Shown: positions 9,507-19,988, counted from the stretch's first letter. The stretch is DNA of 64,000 nucleotides from Candidatus Bathyarchaeota archaeon (GCA_026014875.1 JAOZHO010000034.1:1-64000), one strand, 5' to 3'. Numbers and translations: made by a program. Notes: a model not told the origin generated them from the letters alone.

Positions 9507-10541
9507 CTAACCGAGGTACTCCCCCAGCGCCTCCTGGTAACCATACAGGAAGCTCACCGCAGCAGCCAGAACCAGCTCCAGCCAGTAGGTCGCGAGCCTC
9601 GTCAGGAGGGAGATAGCGGAGGCCATGGACAGAGGAACCCCGAGAACGACGAAGGCCCCTGTCAGGCTCGCGTCGATGATCCCCAGCCCCCCGGGGATGA
9701 AGACATTGAGCTGCTGGATGAACTCGATGAGGGCGTAGATCAGCACGATGACCCAGAAGTCGATGCGCCACCCCAAGCTCAGGGCGATGATGTAGGCGGT
9801 CACCGAGCCCGTGACCCAGTGGAAGGCCACCATGAGGATCGAGAGAAGGTTCTGCAGCGGTTTCCCCTTCAATGTCTCCACGGCGGCCTCGATCTCCTTC
9901 ACCACCGAGGGGAACCCCCCCTCGTCTCTGCTCGTGTCAACCAGCCTGTCGAAGAGGTTCCTCCTCACCCAGCCCGGGCTCCTCCCGTAGACCGCCATCA
10001 GCGTCGCCGGGCTCAGGAAGAGGCCGTATATGACGCTGGAGCCCAGGGCGAACAGGATGACGACGGCGACGAATCCGGGGCTCACCGGCATGGGGCCCCG
10101 CCAGAAGACTGTGACCATGAGGGAGGCGAGGGCGATGAGGAGCCCGAAGCTGATGTTGTAGTAGGCCTTGTGGACCACCACCGAGGCGATGGCCTTCCCC
10201 ATCCCCGAGTTCTCCTCGTCCCGAACCAGGTAGGCCCTGATGATCTCCGTCCCCACGGGGATGGGTATCAGCCAGACCACGAAGAGGCTCGCGAACATCG
10301 CCCGCACCGCCTCCCAGAGCCCCACCCCCACCCCCAGCACCCGGAGCAGGACGTACCAGGACGCCGCGAAGAAGAACATCCCCGCGTAGTTGATCGCGAC
10401 TGCGAGGGCGAAGGCCCAGGGGTCGAAGCGCCCCACCTCCATGAGGACCTGGAACGGGTTGGTGTAGGCGAGGTAGACTGCGAAGAGGACGAGGCCTATG
10501 GTCGTGAGGAGTAGCCAGCGCCGGCTCTTCAGTGCCCCCAT
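9507..10541 (-). CDS. Lysylphosphatidylglycerol synthase TM / UPF0104-type flippase-like membrane protein
   Basis: Multi-TM, GGLGIIDASLTGAFVVLGVPLSMASAISLLTRLATYWLEL motif. Confidence 0.85.
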   Translation of the reverse strand: MGALKSRRWLLLTTIGLVLFAVYLAYTNPFQVLMEVGRFDPWAFALAVAINYAGMFFFAASWYVLLRVLGVGVGLWEAVRAMFASLFVVWLIPIPVGTEIIRAYLVRDEENSGMGKAIASVVVHKAYYNISFGLLIALASLMVTVFWRGPMPVSPGFVAVVILFALGSSVIYGLFLSPATLMAVYGRSPGWVRRNLFDRLVDTSRDEGGFPSVVKEIEAAVETLKGKPLQNLLSILMVAFHWVTGSVTAYIIALSLGWRIDFWVIVLIYALIEFIQQLNVFIPGGLGIIDASLTGAFVVLGVPLSMASAISLLTRLATYWLELVLAAAVSFLYGYQEALGEYLG

Positions 10542-10717
10542 TCTCTATCCAGAAAAAACTATCCCCCTATAAGAAGATAAACAAATTTCGCATTTGCGTA
10601 AGATTCATCTTGGGAGCCACCCTCAGAGTACGGGGGAGAACAGGTATCAACTTCAACTTCTCGACGGACCTCTGGTGGCGCCTCGTCCGCTTCAAGAAGG
10701 AGTTCAACAGGAGAATC

Positions 10718-11473
10718 ATGAAAGTGACCAAACCCGACTATGTCTTCATCTGCCTCGACAGCTGCCGCTACGACACATTCGAGGCCGCCGACGCCCCCAA
10801 CATGAAATCCCTCGGGGAGCTCAAGCGGGCCCACAGCTTCGCCTGCTTCACCCCGTCCTCGATCCTGGGCTACCTGATGAACTTCAACCCCATCGGCCTC
10901 GACATGGGCCGCCTTTACCCCTACAGGAAGTGGGGGTGGCTCCCCACGGAGCTGAGGAACGACGGCTACGGCACCGCTTTCCTGACCGCGAACGCCGCGG
11001 TGGCGGCGATGGACCTCTCCCTGGACGGCATCTTCAGGAAGAGCTTCACAGTCCACGAGTTCCTCAAGTACGATGGGCCCTCCGCGGTGGAGGCCATCGT
11101 CGAAGACGCGGTGGAGTTCCTCGGGCAGCACACCCCGGCGTTCCTCTTCCTCCTCCTCATGGAGACCCACGCCCCCATGTACGACGGGGAGAAGGTGAAG
11201 GTCCCCTACCCGGTGCAGCGCCCCTCCTCGGTCTACGATTTCCAGAAACGGGCGGTGACATTCATCGACGGGGCCCTGGAGCCCCTCTTCGACGCCCTCA
11301 GGGACCGGGAGACCCCCCACGACATCATCGTTACCTCGGACCACGGGGACCTCCTGGGTCCGGTGAAGTGGGGGCACAACCCCAGCGACCTCACACTCCT
11401 CAAGAGGAGCATGATCCACTACTCCGAGGAGCTCTTCGAGATCCCCTTCATCCGGGGCTCCGTGGCCCAGTGA
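10718..11473 (+). CDS. Sulfatase/alkaline-phosphatase superfamily protein
   Basis: YVFICLDSCRYDTFEAADAPNMKSLGE; VTSDHGDLLGPV; start moved from 10532 to the in-frame ATG at 10718. Confidence 0.8.
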   Translation: MKVTKPDYVFICLDSCRYDTFEAADAPNMKSLGELKRAHSFACFTPSSILGYLMNFNPIGLDMGRLYPYRKWGWLPTELRNDGYGTAFLTANAAVAAMDLSLDGIFRKSFTVHEFLKYDGPSAVEAIVEDAVEFLGQHTPAFLFLLLMETHAPMYDGEKVKVPYPVQRPSSVYDFQKRAVTFIDGALEPLFDALRDRETPHDIIVTSDHGDLLGPVKWGHNPSDLTLLKRSMIHYSEELFEIPFIRGSVAQ

Positions 11474-11517
11474 CAGCCCCGTCAGAAGTTTTAAGTCGCC
11501 CCCAACTTCCTGATCAA

Positions 11518-12006
11518 ATGATAGTTTTGTTCTTCAGGCTCAGGCCCTTCACCGAGGACGATCTCCCGGAGATCGCCAGGATCGAGGCCGCCTCCTTCCG
11601 CGAGGCTTGGCCCGACGCCTTCTTCACATACAACTACAGGACTGCCCCTGAGCTCTTCCTCGTCGCCGAGGACGACGGGGGGTTCCTAGGGTACGTGGTG
11701 GGGGAGATCCAGGAGGCGATGTTCAGCGGCCGGAGCTACATGTCCAAGATGGGGCACATCATCAACATCGCAGTGGACCCGAGGAGGAGGAAGGGGGGCG
11801 TGGGGACGAGGCTCATGGAGGAGATCGAGTCCCGGTTCCGGGAGGCCGGGGCGAGCAGCGTCACCCTCGAGGTCCGGGAGTCCAACATCGGCGCCCAGGG
11901 CTTCTACAAGGGCCGGGGCTTCAACGAGATCGGCCGCGTCAGGGCTTACTACCCCGACGAGGACGCCATCGTGATGTGCAAGGCCTTCAGCAGGGACGCC
12001 TGCTAA
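11518..12006 (+). CDS. rimI: GNAT acetyltransferase, RimI-like
   Basis: FRLRPFTEDDLPEIARIEAASF...INIAVDPRRRKGGVGTRLMEE...LEVRESNIGAQGFYKGRGF. Confidence 0.85.
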   Translation: MIVLFFRLRPFTEDDLPEIARIEAASFREAWPDAFFTYNYRTAPELFLVAEDDGGFLGYVVGEIQEAMFSGRSYMSKMGHIINIAVDPRRRKGGVGTRLMEEIESRFREAGASSVTLEVRESNIGAQGFYKGRGFNEIGRVRAYYPDEDAIVMCKAFSRDAC

Positions 12007-12065
12007 GCGCCTCCGTTAAATATTCGACCCCTAACCATATCCTACTCAGTGAAGGAGGTTCCAGA

Positions 12066-13109
12066 TTGACCAAGATCAAGGTAGCCGTGGCGGGGGTGGG
12101 CAACTGCTGCTCCGCCTTCGTCCAGGGCATACAGTACTACAACGACGGGGAGGCGACGGGGCTCATCCACGAGACCCTGGGGGGATACTCGGTCTCCGAC
12201 ATCGAGCTCGTGGCGGCCTTCGACATCGACAGGAGGAAGGTGGGGCTAGACCTCGCCGACGCCATCCTGAGCGATCCCAACAAGACCCTTCGCATCACCG
12301 AGATGAGGAGTCTAGGCATCAAGGTCCAGATGGGACCAATCGGGGACAGCCTCGAGAATAGCGGCGTAGGCCTCATCGACGCCTCCAGCGAGGAGCCCGT
12401 GGATGTCACCGAGGCCCTGAAAGCCAGCGGCGCCCACGTCCTGGTGAACATGATCTCGGGGAGCGCCCTGGAAGCCTCGAGGCAATACGCCGAGGCCGCC
12501 CTCGAAGCGGGGTGCGCCTTCCTGAACGCCGCGCCCTCCCCCGTGGTGAACGACGGGGACATAGCCGAGAGATTCAGAGAGGCCGGGGTCCCGGTCGCCG
12601 GGGACGACCTCCTGGACCAGATCGGGGCCACGGTCACCCATATCGCGCTCCTGGAGTTCCTCCACTCCCGGGGAGCCAAGATCGAAGAGAGCTACCAGCT
12701 CGACGTCGGGGGCGGCGCCGAGTCCGTGAACACCCTCTGGAAGACCCGGGAATTGAAGCGGGACATCAAGACCACAGCCGTCGGAACGAGTGTCCCCTAC
12801 GATTTCCCCCTGGTCTCCGGCTCCACCGACTACGTGGACTTCCTAGGGAACCAGCGGGAGAGCTTCTTCTGGTTCAAGGGGAGCTACTTCGGGGGCGCCC
12901 CCTTCGCCATGGACGTGAAGCTCAACACTGTGGACGCCCCCAACGCCGGGTCCATCCTCCTCGACGTGGTGAGGGGGCTCAAGATCGCCTCAGATAAAGG
13001 CCTAGCCGGCCCCGTGGAGCCCATCTGCGCCTACGGATTCAAGCGCCCCCCGGAGAGGGTGGAGCTCGCCGAGGCCTACGGGCTCTTCAGGAGCCTCGTC
13101 GGAGACTAA
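12066..13109 (+). CDS. ino1: Inositol-3-phosphate synthase
   Basis: KIKVAVAGVGNCCSAFVQGIQYY; GDDLLDQIGATVTH; likely TTG start at 12066. Confidence 0.88.
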   Translation: MTKIKVAVAGVGNCCSAFVQGIQYYNDGEATGLIHETLGGYSVSDIELVAAFDIDRRKVGLDLADAILSDPNKTLRITEMRSLGIKVQMGPIGDSLENSGVGLIDASSEEPVDVTEALKASGAHVLVNMISGSALEASRQYAEAALEAGCAFLNAAPSPVVNDGDIAERFREAGVPVAGDDLLDQIGATVTHIALLEFLHSRGAKIEESYQLDVGGGAESVNTLWKTRELKRDIKTTAVGTSVPYDFPLVSGSTDYVDFLGNQRESFFWFKGSYFGGAPFAMDVKLNTVDAPNAGSILLDVVRGLKIASDKGLAGPVEPICAYGFKRPPERVELAEAYGLFRSLVGD

Positions 13110-13124
13110 TTCAAGCGTGATCCC

Positions 13125-13883
13125 ATGTTCCTGATATTCGTCCTCGGGACCGCCGGCTCCGGGAAATCGGAGCTCACGGGGGTCTTCACAAGGTGGCTCG
13201 AACTCCAGGGAGAGGACGCCATGGCGGTGAACCTCGACCCCGGAGCCATATCCATCCCATACTCCGCGAACGTCGACGTCCGGGACTACATCCGGGTCGA
13301 GAACCTCATGGAGGAATACGGCCTGGGCCCCAACGGGGGGCTCATGCTCGCCTCCGAGATGATGCTGGAGATCGTGGAGCAGCTCTCCTCAGACATCGAC
13401 GACTTCGGACCCGACATCGCCATCCTGGACACCCCGGGCCAGATGGAGATGTTCGCCTTCAGGGACGTGGGGGCCCGGATAGCCGAGGAGATCAGCGACG
13501 AGGGGAAGGGAGTGATCTACCTCTTCGACGCAGGATTCAGCCGGGACCCGCTCAACTACGTGATGAGCATGTTCCTCGCCTCGGCCATCAACAACAGGTT
13601 CCTCCTGCCCCAGATCTCAGTCCTCTCCAAAGCCGACCTCCTAGGGGATGAGCTCGAGGAGCTGGAGGGCTGGGGGGAGGACCCGATGCTCCTGGAGGCG
13701 GCCATCGACGCCCGGCTCACAGGGATGAACAGGCTGATGAGCCAGGACATGATGGAGATCATCAGCAGGCTTGGAATGGAGTTCAACCCCATCCCCTTCT
13801 CCACCCGGACCAACCTCGGTTTCAACAGGCTCTACTCGGAGATAAGCCGGGTCTTCATGGGGGGGGAGCCCTTCACCACGTAG
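13125..13883 (+). CDS. GPN-loop GTPase
   Basis: Walker A GTAGSGKSELTG; LGPNGGLML GPN motif; LDTPGQMEMF. Confidence 0.92.
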   Translation: MFLIFVLGTAGSGKSELTGVFTRWLELQGEDAMAVNLDPGAISIPYSANVDVRDYIRVENLMEEYGLGPNGGLMLASEMMLEIVEQLSSDIDDFGPDIAILDTPGQMEMFAFRDVGARIAEEISDEGKGVIYLFDAGFSRDPLNYVMSMFLASAINNRFLLPQISVLSKADLLGDELEELEGWGEDPMLLEAAIDARLTGMNRLMSQDMMEIISRLGMEFNPIPFSTRTNLGFNRLYSEISRVFMGGEPFTT

Positions 13884-13936
13884 CCCCGGGTGAAACTATT
13901 AAATCCCCTTCACCCTATTTTATCCGGAGATCAGTT

Positions 13937-14920
13937 ATGACTCTATATCTAACCCAGGACGAGGTCAAGTCCGTCCTGGACATGAAGAGCACCTTCGAGG
14001 CGGTCGAGAGCGCCTTCAGGGAGATGGGCAACGACAACATCGAGATGCCCGCCAGGGTATACCTCCACTTCGACAAGGGGGTCCTCATCGCGATGCCCGC
14101 CTACATGCCGGGCCTCGGCGCCGCCGGCACCAAGCTCGTCACGGTCCACCCGGGGAACAAGCAGGCCCACGGCCTCCCCGCGGTCATCGCCCGCATCGTG
14201 CTCAACAGCCCCGACAACGGGCTACCCCTCGCCATCATGGACGGGACCTACGTCACCGCCCTCAGGACAGGGGCGGCAGGTGCCACCGGGATCAAGTACC
14301 TGAGCCGCGAGGACAGCAAGATTGTGGGCCTCTGCGGCCTCGGAGTCCAAGGCCGGAGCCAGATCATGGGGCTCATGGAGGTCCGCCCCAACGTCGAAAC
14401 GGTGAAGGTCTACGACATAGTTCCCGAGGCAATAGCCGCCTTCGCGGACGAGATGAAGGCCAAGTACCCGGGAGTCGAGTGGGTCGCCGCCGAGAGCGCC
14501 AAGGAGGCAGCCGAGGGGAGCGACATAGTCATCACCTGCACACCCAGCCCCGAGGCCTTCATCGACGGGGCATGGCTGAAGAAGGGCTGCCACGTCTCCG
14601 CAATCGGAGCCGACACCGGAACCAAGCGGGAGCTCATGACCAGCGTCATAAAAAAATGCGACAAGCTCGTGGTCGACTTCATCTCCCAGGCCTTCGTGGT
14701 GGGAGACTTTAGAGTCCCCAAGGAAGAGGGGGTCATCACAGAGGACGACATCTACGCGGAGCTAGGAAAGATCGTCGCTGGCCACAAGGAGGGGCGCACC
14801 GGCCCCGACGAGATAACCCTCTTCAAAGCGACGGGCCTCGCCATCCAGGACGTGGGCACGGCCTACAAGGTCTACCAGCTCGCGAAGGAGAAGGGGATCG
14901 GGACAACCCTCGCCGGCTAG
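13937..14920 (+). CDS. Ornithine cyclodeaminase / alanine dehydrogenase family protein
   Basis: ALRTGAAGATGIKYLSREDSKIVGLCGLGVQGRSQIMGL. Confidence 0.9.
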   Translation: MTLYLTQDEVKSVLDMKSTFEAVESAFREMGNDNIEMPARVYLHFDKGVLIAMPAYMPGLGAAGTKLVTVHPGNKQAHGLPAVIARIVLNSPDNGLPLAIMDGTYVTALRTGAAGATGIKYLSREDSKIVGLCGLGVQGRSQIMGLMEVRPNVETVKVYDIVPEAIAAFADEMKAKYPGVEWVAAESAKEAAEGSDIVITCTPSPEAFIDGAWLKKGCHVSAIGADTGTKRELMTSVIKKCDKLVVDFISQAFVVGDFRVPKEEGVITEDDIYAELGKIVAGHKEGRTGPDEITLFKATGLAIQDVGTAYKVYQLAKEKGIGTTLAG

Positions 14921-16446
14921 ACCGGCATATTCCCGTGCTTCTTGGGTGGGTGAACCTTCACCCTCTTTTTTGACAAGGACTCGAAGGCAGCAATAACCTT
15001 GGATCTGATCTCCCCGGGCTCGATGACATCGTCGATGAACCCTAGCTTTGCGGCTTGATAGGGGTTAGAGAACTCTTCTTGATACTTCGCGATGAGCTCA
15101 CCACGTTTCTCGGGTTCCGCGGCGATCTCCCTCCTGTATACGATCTCCACCGCCCCCTCGGCACCCATCACCGCGACCTCAGCCCCAGGCAGGGCGTAGA
15201 CGAAGTCGGTCCCCAGGTGCTTGCTCCCTAGGGCGATGTAGGCGCCTCCGTAGCTCTTCCTGAGGATCACGGTCACCTTGGGGACGGTTGCTTCCGAGTA
15301 TGCGTATATCACCTTGGCCCCGTGGCGGATGATGCCCCTGTGCTCTTGGTCTACGCCGGGGATGTAGCCCGGGACGTCCTGCAGTGTGAGGACGGGGAGG
15401 TTGAAGGCGTCGCAGAGCCTCACGAAACGGGATATCTTGTCGGAGGAGTCTATGGTCATGGTCCCCGCCATCACCGAGGGCTGGGACGCGACGACGCCGA
15501 TGCTTCTCCCTCCGAGCCTCCCGAATCCCACCACTGCATTCATCGCGTAGGAGGGCTGGATCTCGAAGAAACTCCCGGAATCTGTTATGGCATCGATGAG
15601 GTCGTGGGTGTCATAAGCCTGGCTCGATTCGTCGGGGATAACTCCCTCAGCATCCCTAGAGGGCTCTGACGAGATTGCTTGCACCGGGGCGTCGAGGTTG
15701 TTTGGGGGGAGATAGCTCAGAATCGCCCTGACGGCCTCTATCGCCTCCGCCTCGGAGCCCACAGTGAGGGATGCCACCCCCGTCACGGAGCCGTGGACCT
15801 CGGCCCCACCCAGAGTCTCCGGATCCACGTCCTCCCCTGTCACCTGCTTCACCACCCTGGGACCCGTGATGAACGTCGTCGCGATCCCCTCCACCATGAG
15901 GGTGAAGTCCATGAGCGCCGGGGAGTAAGACGCGCCCCCCGCCGTGGGCCCAGCGATCACAGCGATCTGGGGGATCACACCCGAAGCCTGCACATTCCTC
16001 CTGAATATCTCCCCGTAACCCCCCAGAGAGGCGACCCCCTCCTGGATCCGGGCGCCCCCCGAGTCATGGAACCCAATAAGGGGTGCACCGTTCTGGATGG
16101 CGAGGTCGAGTACCCGGCAGATCTTTCTGGCGTGTGCTGCCCCGAGGCTCCCCCCCATGAAACCGAAATCCTGAGCGTAGACGTAGGCTTGTTTCCCGTC
16201 GATGGAGCCGGAACCGGTGACCACGCCGTCCCCGAGCCACTTCCTCTTATCCATCCCGAGGGCTACGGCCTGATGCTTCACGTAGGGATCGAGCTCTACG
16301 AAGCTCCCCTGGTCGAGGAGGGCTGCTATCCGTTCCCTCGCCGTGAGTTTTCCCTTCGCGTGCTGGCGCTTCGCGGAGGTCTCCTCCTGCCTCCTAAGCT
16401 CCTCTCGATGGTCCACCGTGTCTTCGGAAGGCCTGTCATCGCTCAA
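14917..16446 (-). CDS. Acyl-CoA carboxylase carboxyltransferase / methylmalonyl-CoA decarboxylase alpha subunit
   Basis: AKGKLTARERIAALLDQGSFVELDPYV; GGARIQEGVASLGGYGEIFRRNV; RKSYGGAYIALGSKHLGTDFVYALPGAEVAVMGAEGAVEI. Confidence 0.93.
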   Translation of the reverse strand: MSDDRPSEDTVDHREELRRQEETSAKRQHAKGKLTARERIAALLDQGSFVELDPYVKHQAVALGMDKRKWLGDGVVTGSGSIDGKQAYVYAQDFGFMGGSLGAAHARKICRVLDLAIQNGAPLIGFHDSGGARIQEGVASLGGYGEIFRRNVQASGVIPQIAVIAGPTAGGASYSPALMDFTLMVEGIATTFITGPRVVKQVTGEDVDPETLGGAEVHGSVTGVASLTVGSEAEAIEAVRAILSYLPPNNLDAPVQAISSEPSRDAEGVIPDESSQAYDTHDLIDAITDSGSFFEIQPSYAMNAVVGFGRLGGRSIGVVASQPSVMAGTMTIDSSDKISRFVRLCDAFNLPVLTLQDVPGYIPGVDQEHRGIIRHGAKVIYAYSEATVPKVTVILRKSYGGAYIALGSKHLGTDFVYALPGAEVAVMGAEGAVEIVYRREIAAEPEKRGELIAKYQEEFSNPYQAAKLGFIDDVIEPGEIRSKVIAAFESLSKKRVKVHPPKKHGNMPV

Positions 16447-16555
16447 TCAAGTTCACCCAGAGACATCCCTGAATTGCACCGTAAACTATTAATCTCTTAC
16501 CCAGCCCGGGTCACCGTTTTATACTCCCCGGGACACGCATCCCACGTGGTTGAAC

Positions 16556-17032
16556 ATGACTGACAGATACATCGTCAGATCCGGGCGGCCCGGCCGAGTT
16601 ATAGTCGCGAGGGTTGAACCGGGGAGCGACCTCCTCCGCAGCCTCCAGAAAGTCGTAGCCGAGGAGGGGGTCACGTCAGGGGTCATCGTCTCCGGGGTAG
16701 GCCTCTTGAAGCAGGCTAAGCTCAGGAACTGCAGGAGCCTCCCCGAGGAGTACCCTATAACAGACGCCAACAGGACCTATCTCTCATTCGAGAAGCCCCT
16801 GGAGATCCTCTCCATCTCCGGGAATGTCACCCTGGCCGAGGGGGAGCCCCTCGTCCACGCCCACCTCACCCTCTCCCAAGTCGAGGGGGAGGAGATCACC
16901 GTCATCGGGGGCCATCTCATCGAGGGATGCGTGGTCTTCGGGTTCTCCGAGTTCGCCATACTGGAGCTTGAGGGGATCGAGATGGTCAAGAGGTTCGACG
17001 AGGAGACCCAGACGCTGCAGCTCTTCGCATGA
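16556..17032 (+). CDS. PPC/DUF296 domain DNA-binding-like protein
   Basis: DLLRSLQKVVAEEGVTSGVIVSGVG; LVHAHLTLSQVEGEEITVIGGHLIEGCVVFG. Confidence 0.85.
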   Translation: MTDRYIVRSGRPGRVIVARVEPGSDLLRSLQKVVAEEGVTSGVIVSGVGLLKQAKLRNCRSLPEEYPITDANRTYLSFEKPLEILSISGNVTLAEGEPLVHAHLTLSQVEGEEITVIGGHLIEGCVVFGFSEFAILELEGIEMVKRFDEETQTLQLFA

Positions 17033-17102
17033 GGCCGGAGCGCCCCGCATTAGTGTACCTTTATTTAACGGGCGGCCCCCAACTCTAATTGGGTTCTGCG
17101 TT

Positions 17103-18257
17103 TTGTCAACAACCCTAAGAGAACTCGCATTAACTGAGATCAGAAACATCATCCCCCAGCGAGCCGGGGCTTTCACACCGAATGAGACCGTCGCCAGGGT
17201 CCTCGGGTCTCTAAAGGAGGCCGACGCATACGAGGCCGCGGTCACCTCCGGCAACGCTCAGGGGATCATCACAGTGAGGGACCTACTCGACGTCGACCAG
17301 CCGGCCCACACCAAGATCGACGGCATCTGGAGGGCCACGGGAAGCGTCAGCCCCGAGGACCCAATTCTCACTCTCTGCGAGATCCTTGTCAAGAACAACA
17401 TCAGGGCGCTACCCGTCGTAGAGAACGGAGTCGTGGGGCTCGCCACGCAGATGGACGTCGTCTCGGCGATGACGGAGATATCGGAGCTCTCCGAGCACCC
17501 GGCCAGAGAGCTCATCAGGAGCCCCGTCTGGTCCCTCGACATCGGCGAGGGGATCGCCTACGCGCGGCGCACCATGCTGGAGAGGGGGGTCAGCCACGTC
17601 CCCGTGGTGGAGAACGGGAGGCTCGTGGGGGTCGTCACCGCCGGGGACATCGTCCACGCATTCATAGCCCCATCCTCGAAGACCACCACGGGAGAACGGG
17701 TGGGGAGCCGGACCCGCAGGTTCCCCGGCCGGGTCACCGGGATCATGGACACCCGCCCCTGCACCGTAACCCCGGACGCCTCCGTCCTCGACGCCGTCAC
17801 CGAGCTCAGGGACCGGGGGAAGAGCGCCTGCTTCATGACCGACCCCGAGAACAGGATACTCGGCATCCTCGCCCCCCGGGACCTCATGGCCCCCCTACTA
17901 AGGCTCAGGGCCCCGGAGGGGCTCCCGGTCTACGTCATGGGCATCGAGGAGGAGGACTTTTTCGAGAGAGCCGTCGCCGAGGCGAAGCTCAGGAGGGTCG
18001 TCGAGAGGTCCAGACGGTTCCGGCCCGACATAACCGAGGTCTCCGTCAGGATCAAGCGGTCCCAGCTCAGAGGGGAGAGGACCCGTTACGAGCTCACGGG
18101 GCGGGCTTTAGGCCAGGAGGGGCAGATCAACGCGGAGGCCGGGGGCTGGGACCTCCTCGAGGCCTTCGACGTGCTCACCAGCCGCCTCGGGGAGGCCATC
18201 CGCAGGAGCAAGCCCAGGGCCCCGGGGAGGCTCAGGCGGAGAAGGTCGAGGCGCTAG
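17103..18257 (+). CDS. CBS domain protein (four CBS motifs)
   Basis: Repeated CBS units (VENGVVGLATQMDVV, VENGRLVGVVTAGDIV, NRILGILAPRDLM) and basic C-terminal tail; inferred TTG start at 17103. Confidence 0.85.
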   Translation: MSTTLRELALTEIRNIIPQRAGAFTPNETVARVLGSLKEADAYEAAVTSGNAQGIITVRDLLDVDQPAHTKIDGIWRATGSVSPEDPILTLCEILVKNNIRALPVVENGVVGLATQMDVVSAMTEISELSEHPARELIRSPVWSLDIGEGIAYARRTMLERGVSHVPVVENGRLVGVVTAGDIVHAFIAPSSKTTTGERVGSRTRRFPGRVTGIMDTRPCTVTPDASVLDAVTELRDRGKSACFMTDPENRILGILAPRDLMAPLLRLRAPEGLPVYVMGIEEEDFFERAVAEAKLRRVVERSRRFRPDITEVSVRIKRSQLRGERTRYELTGRALGQEGQINAEAGGWDLLEAFDVLTSRLGEAIRRSKPRAPGRLRRRRSRR

Positions 18258-18308
18258 AGCCACGATCAAACTTTTACCGTCTCGGGGACGATCAAAGGAG
18301 GAGGCCCC

Positions 18309-19268
18309 ATGACAGCGCACAAGGTCATAGTGACGGAGCCCATCCACCAGGCGGGCGTCGAGCTCCTGGAGAGGAACGGAGTCGAGGTCGTGCAGCTCCC
18401 ACCCGGCTCCGACGAAGAGACACTCCAAGCCGAAGCCCCAAGAGCCGCCGCCCTCATCACCCGGGGAGGCATCAAAGTCACCCGGGGCTTCATGGAGTCG
18501 GCCCCACTGCTGAAAGCCGTAGGAGTACACGGGATAGGCTGCGACCACGTCGACCTGGAGGCCGCCTCCGAGCTCGGCAAGATCGTCCTGAACACCCCCT
18601 TCGCCCTCTCCGAGTCCGTCGCCGAGATGGCCATCGCATTGCTCTTTGCCCTCTCGAGGCGGGTCGTGAGCGCCGACAAGGCCGTGAGGGCAGGGGAGTG
18701 GCACAGGAAATACGGTGACCTGAGGGGGATCGAGGTCATGGGGAAGACCGTGGGGATCGTGGGCCTGGGTAGGATAGGGGCCGCGACCGCGAGGAGGCTG
18801 AGTTCCTTCGGGGTGAAGCTCCTGTATAACTCCCGGACGAGGAAGCCCGACCTGGAGGCGGAGATCGGCATCGAGTACGCGACCCTCGATTCCCTCATCG
18901 AGCGGAGCGACATCATCAGCCTCAACCTACCCTACAACCGGGAGACCCACCACCTCATCGACGCGAACCGGATAGCGGCGATGAAGGACGGCGTCTACAT
19001 TGTGAACACCGCCAGAGGAAGGATCATCGACCAGACGGCCCTCATCGAGGCCCTGAAGAGCGGCAAGATAGCCGCGGCGGGGCTCGACGTCTTCGAGGAA
19101 GAGCCATTGGACCCGGGGAGCCCCCTAGCGTCCATGGACAACGTTGTTCTTACGCCCCATCTCGCGGCGAGCAGCGAGGAGGCCATGGAGAGGATGGCGG
19201 TCCAGGTAGCCGAGGGGGTCCTCAAGGTGCTGAACGGAGAGGCCCCGGACTACCCCGTGGCCGACTGA
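18309..19268 (+). CDS. serA: D-3-phosphoglycerate dehydrogenase-like 2-hydroxyacid dehydrogenase
   Basis: GKTVGIVGLGRIGAATARRL; NTARGRIIDQTALIEAL; LTPHLAASSEEAMERMA. Confidence 0.85.
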   Translation: MTAHKVIVTEPIHQAGVELLERNGVEVVQLPPGSDEETLQAEAPRAAALITRGGIKVTRGFMESAPLLKAVGVHGIGCDHVDLEAASELGKIVLNTPFALSESVAEMAIALLFALSRRVVSADKAVRAGEWHRKYGDLRGIEVMGKTVGIVGLGRIGAATARRLSSFGVKLLYNSRTRKPDLEAEIGIEYATLDSLIERSDIISLNLPYNRETHHLIDANRIAAMKDGVYIVNTARGRIIDQTALIEALKSGKIAAAGLDVFEEEPLDPGSPLASMDNVVLTPHLAASSEEAMERMAVQVAEGVLKVLNGEAPDYPVAD

Positions 19269-19338
19269 GAGAGCCTGAAACCGGCTTTCAGGGCCTCCAA
19301 AACGCTTTATAAACGAGCCAGATTCTGATCTTTCGACG

Positions 19339-19890
19339 ATGTCCGAAGAAGCCATCATCTACATCGGGAATAAACCGCCGATGCGCTACGTCACAGCCAT
19401 GATCACGGCGTACAACCAGCAGGATGTGGACAGCATCACCATCAAGGCCCGGGGGAGATCCATCTCCAGGGCCGTAGACGTCGCAGAGATCACCAGGAAC
19501 CGATTCATCACGGGATTAGAGACCCCCGCCATCGAGATCGACACCGAGCAGCTGCCCGCCTTGGACGGCGGCACAAGGGGCGTCTCCTCCATCGCGATAA
19601 GCTTCCAGCTACCCGGGGACAGGGAGACCTTTGAATGGGAGGAAACCAGACCAAGGGAAGAAACCCCTGAGGTGGTAGAGCCTAAAGCCGAGGTAGCCGA
19701 GCAAACACAGTATGCGATCTCCGACGTCAAGGGGATCGGCAAAGCGACCAACGAGAAGCTGGAAAAAGCCGGCGTCGATTCCGTCGAGTCCCTCGCATCC
19801 TACGATCCGGAAGCCCTCTCAGAGAAGACAGGGATATCCGCCAAGACTTGTGCTAAACTCGTCGAGGCGGCAAAGGAACTCATAAAATAA
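19339..19890 (+). CDS. Alba chromatin protein fused to C-terminal helix-hairpin-helix domain
   Basis: N-term IIYIGNKPPMRYVTAMITAYNQQDVDSITIKARGRSISRAVDVAEI (Alba); C-term ISDVKGIGKATNEKLEKAGVDSVESLASYDPEALSEKTGISAKTCAKLVEAAKELIK (HhH). Confidence 0.88.
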   Translation: MSEEAIIYIGNKPPMRYVTAMITAYNQQDVDSITIKARGRSISRAVDVAEITRNRFITGLETPAIEIDTEQLPALDGGTRGVSSIAISFQLPGDRETFEWEETRPREETPEVVEPKAEVAEQTQYAISDVKGIGKATNEKLEKAGVDSVESLASYDPEALSEKTGISAKTCAKLVEAAKELIK

Positions 19891-19988
19891 CTGCAGCAAG
19901 CCTCTCATCCATTATTTTTATACCCCACCCCCAGCCCGGGTCATCCCAAACGATTTAACCACCCCGATCCACCCGATCCCCGATCATC

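Noticed and set aside
10559-11419. 286-aa minus-strand ORF
   Set aside because: Antisense to the alkaline-phosphatase-superfamily gene; repetitive acidic/Gly/Val composition
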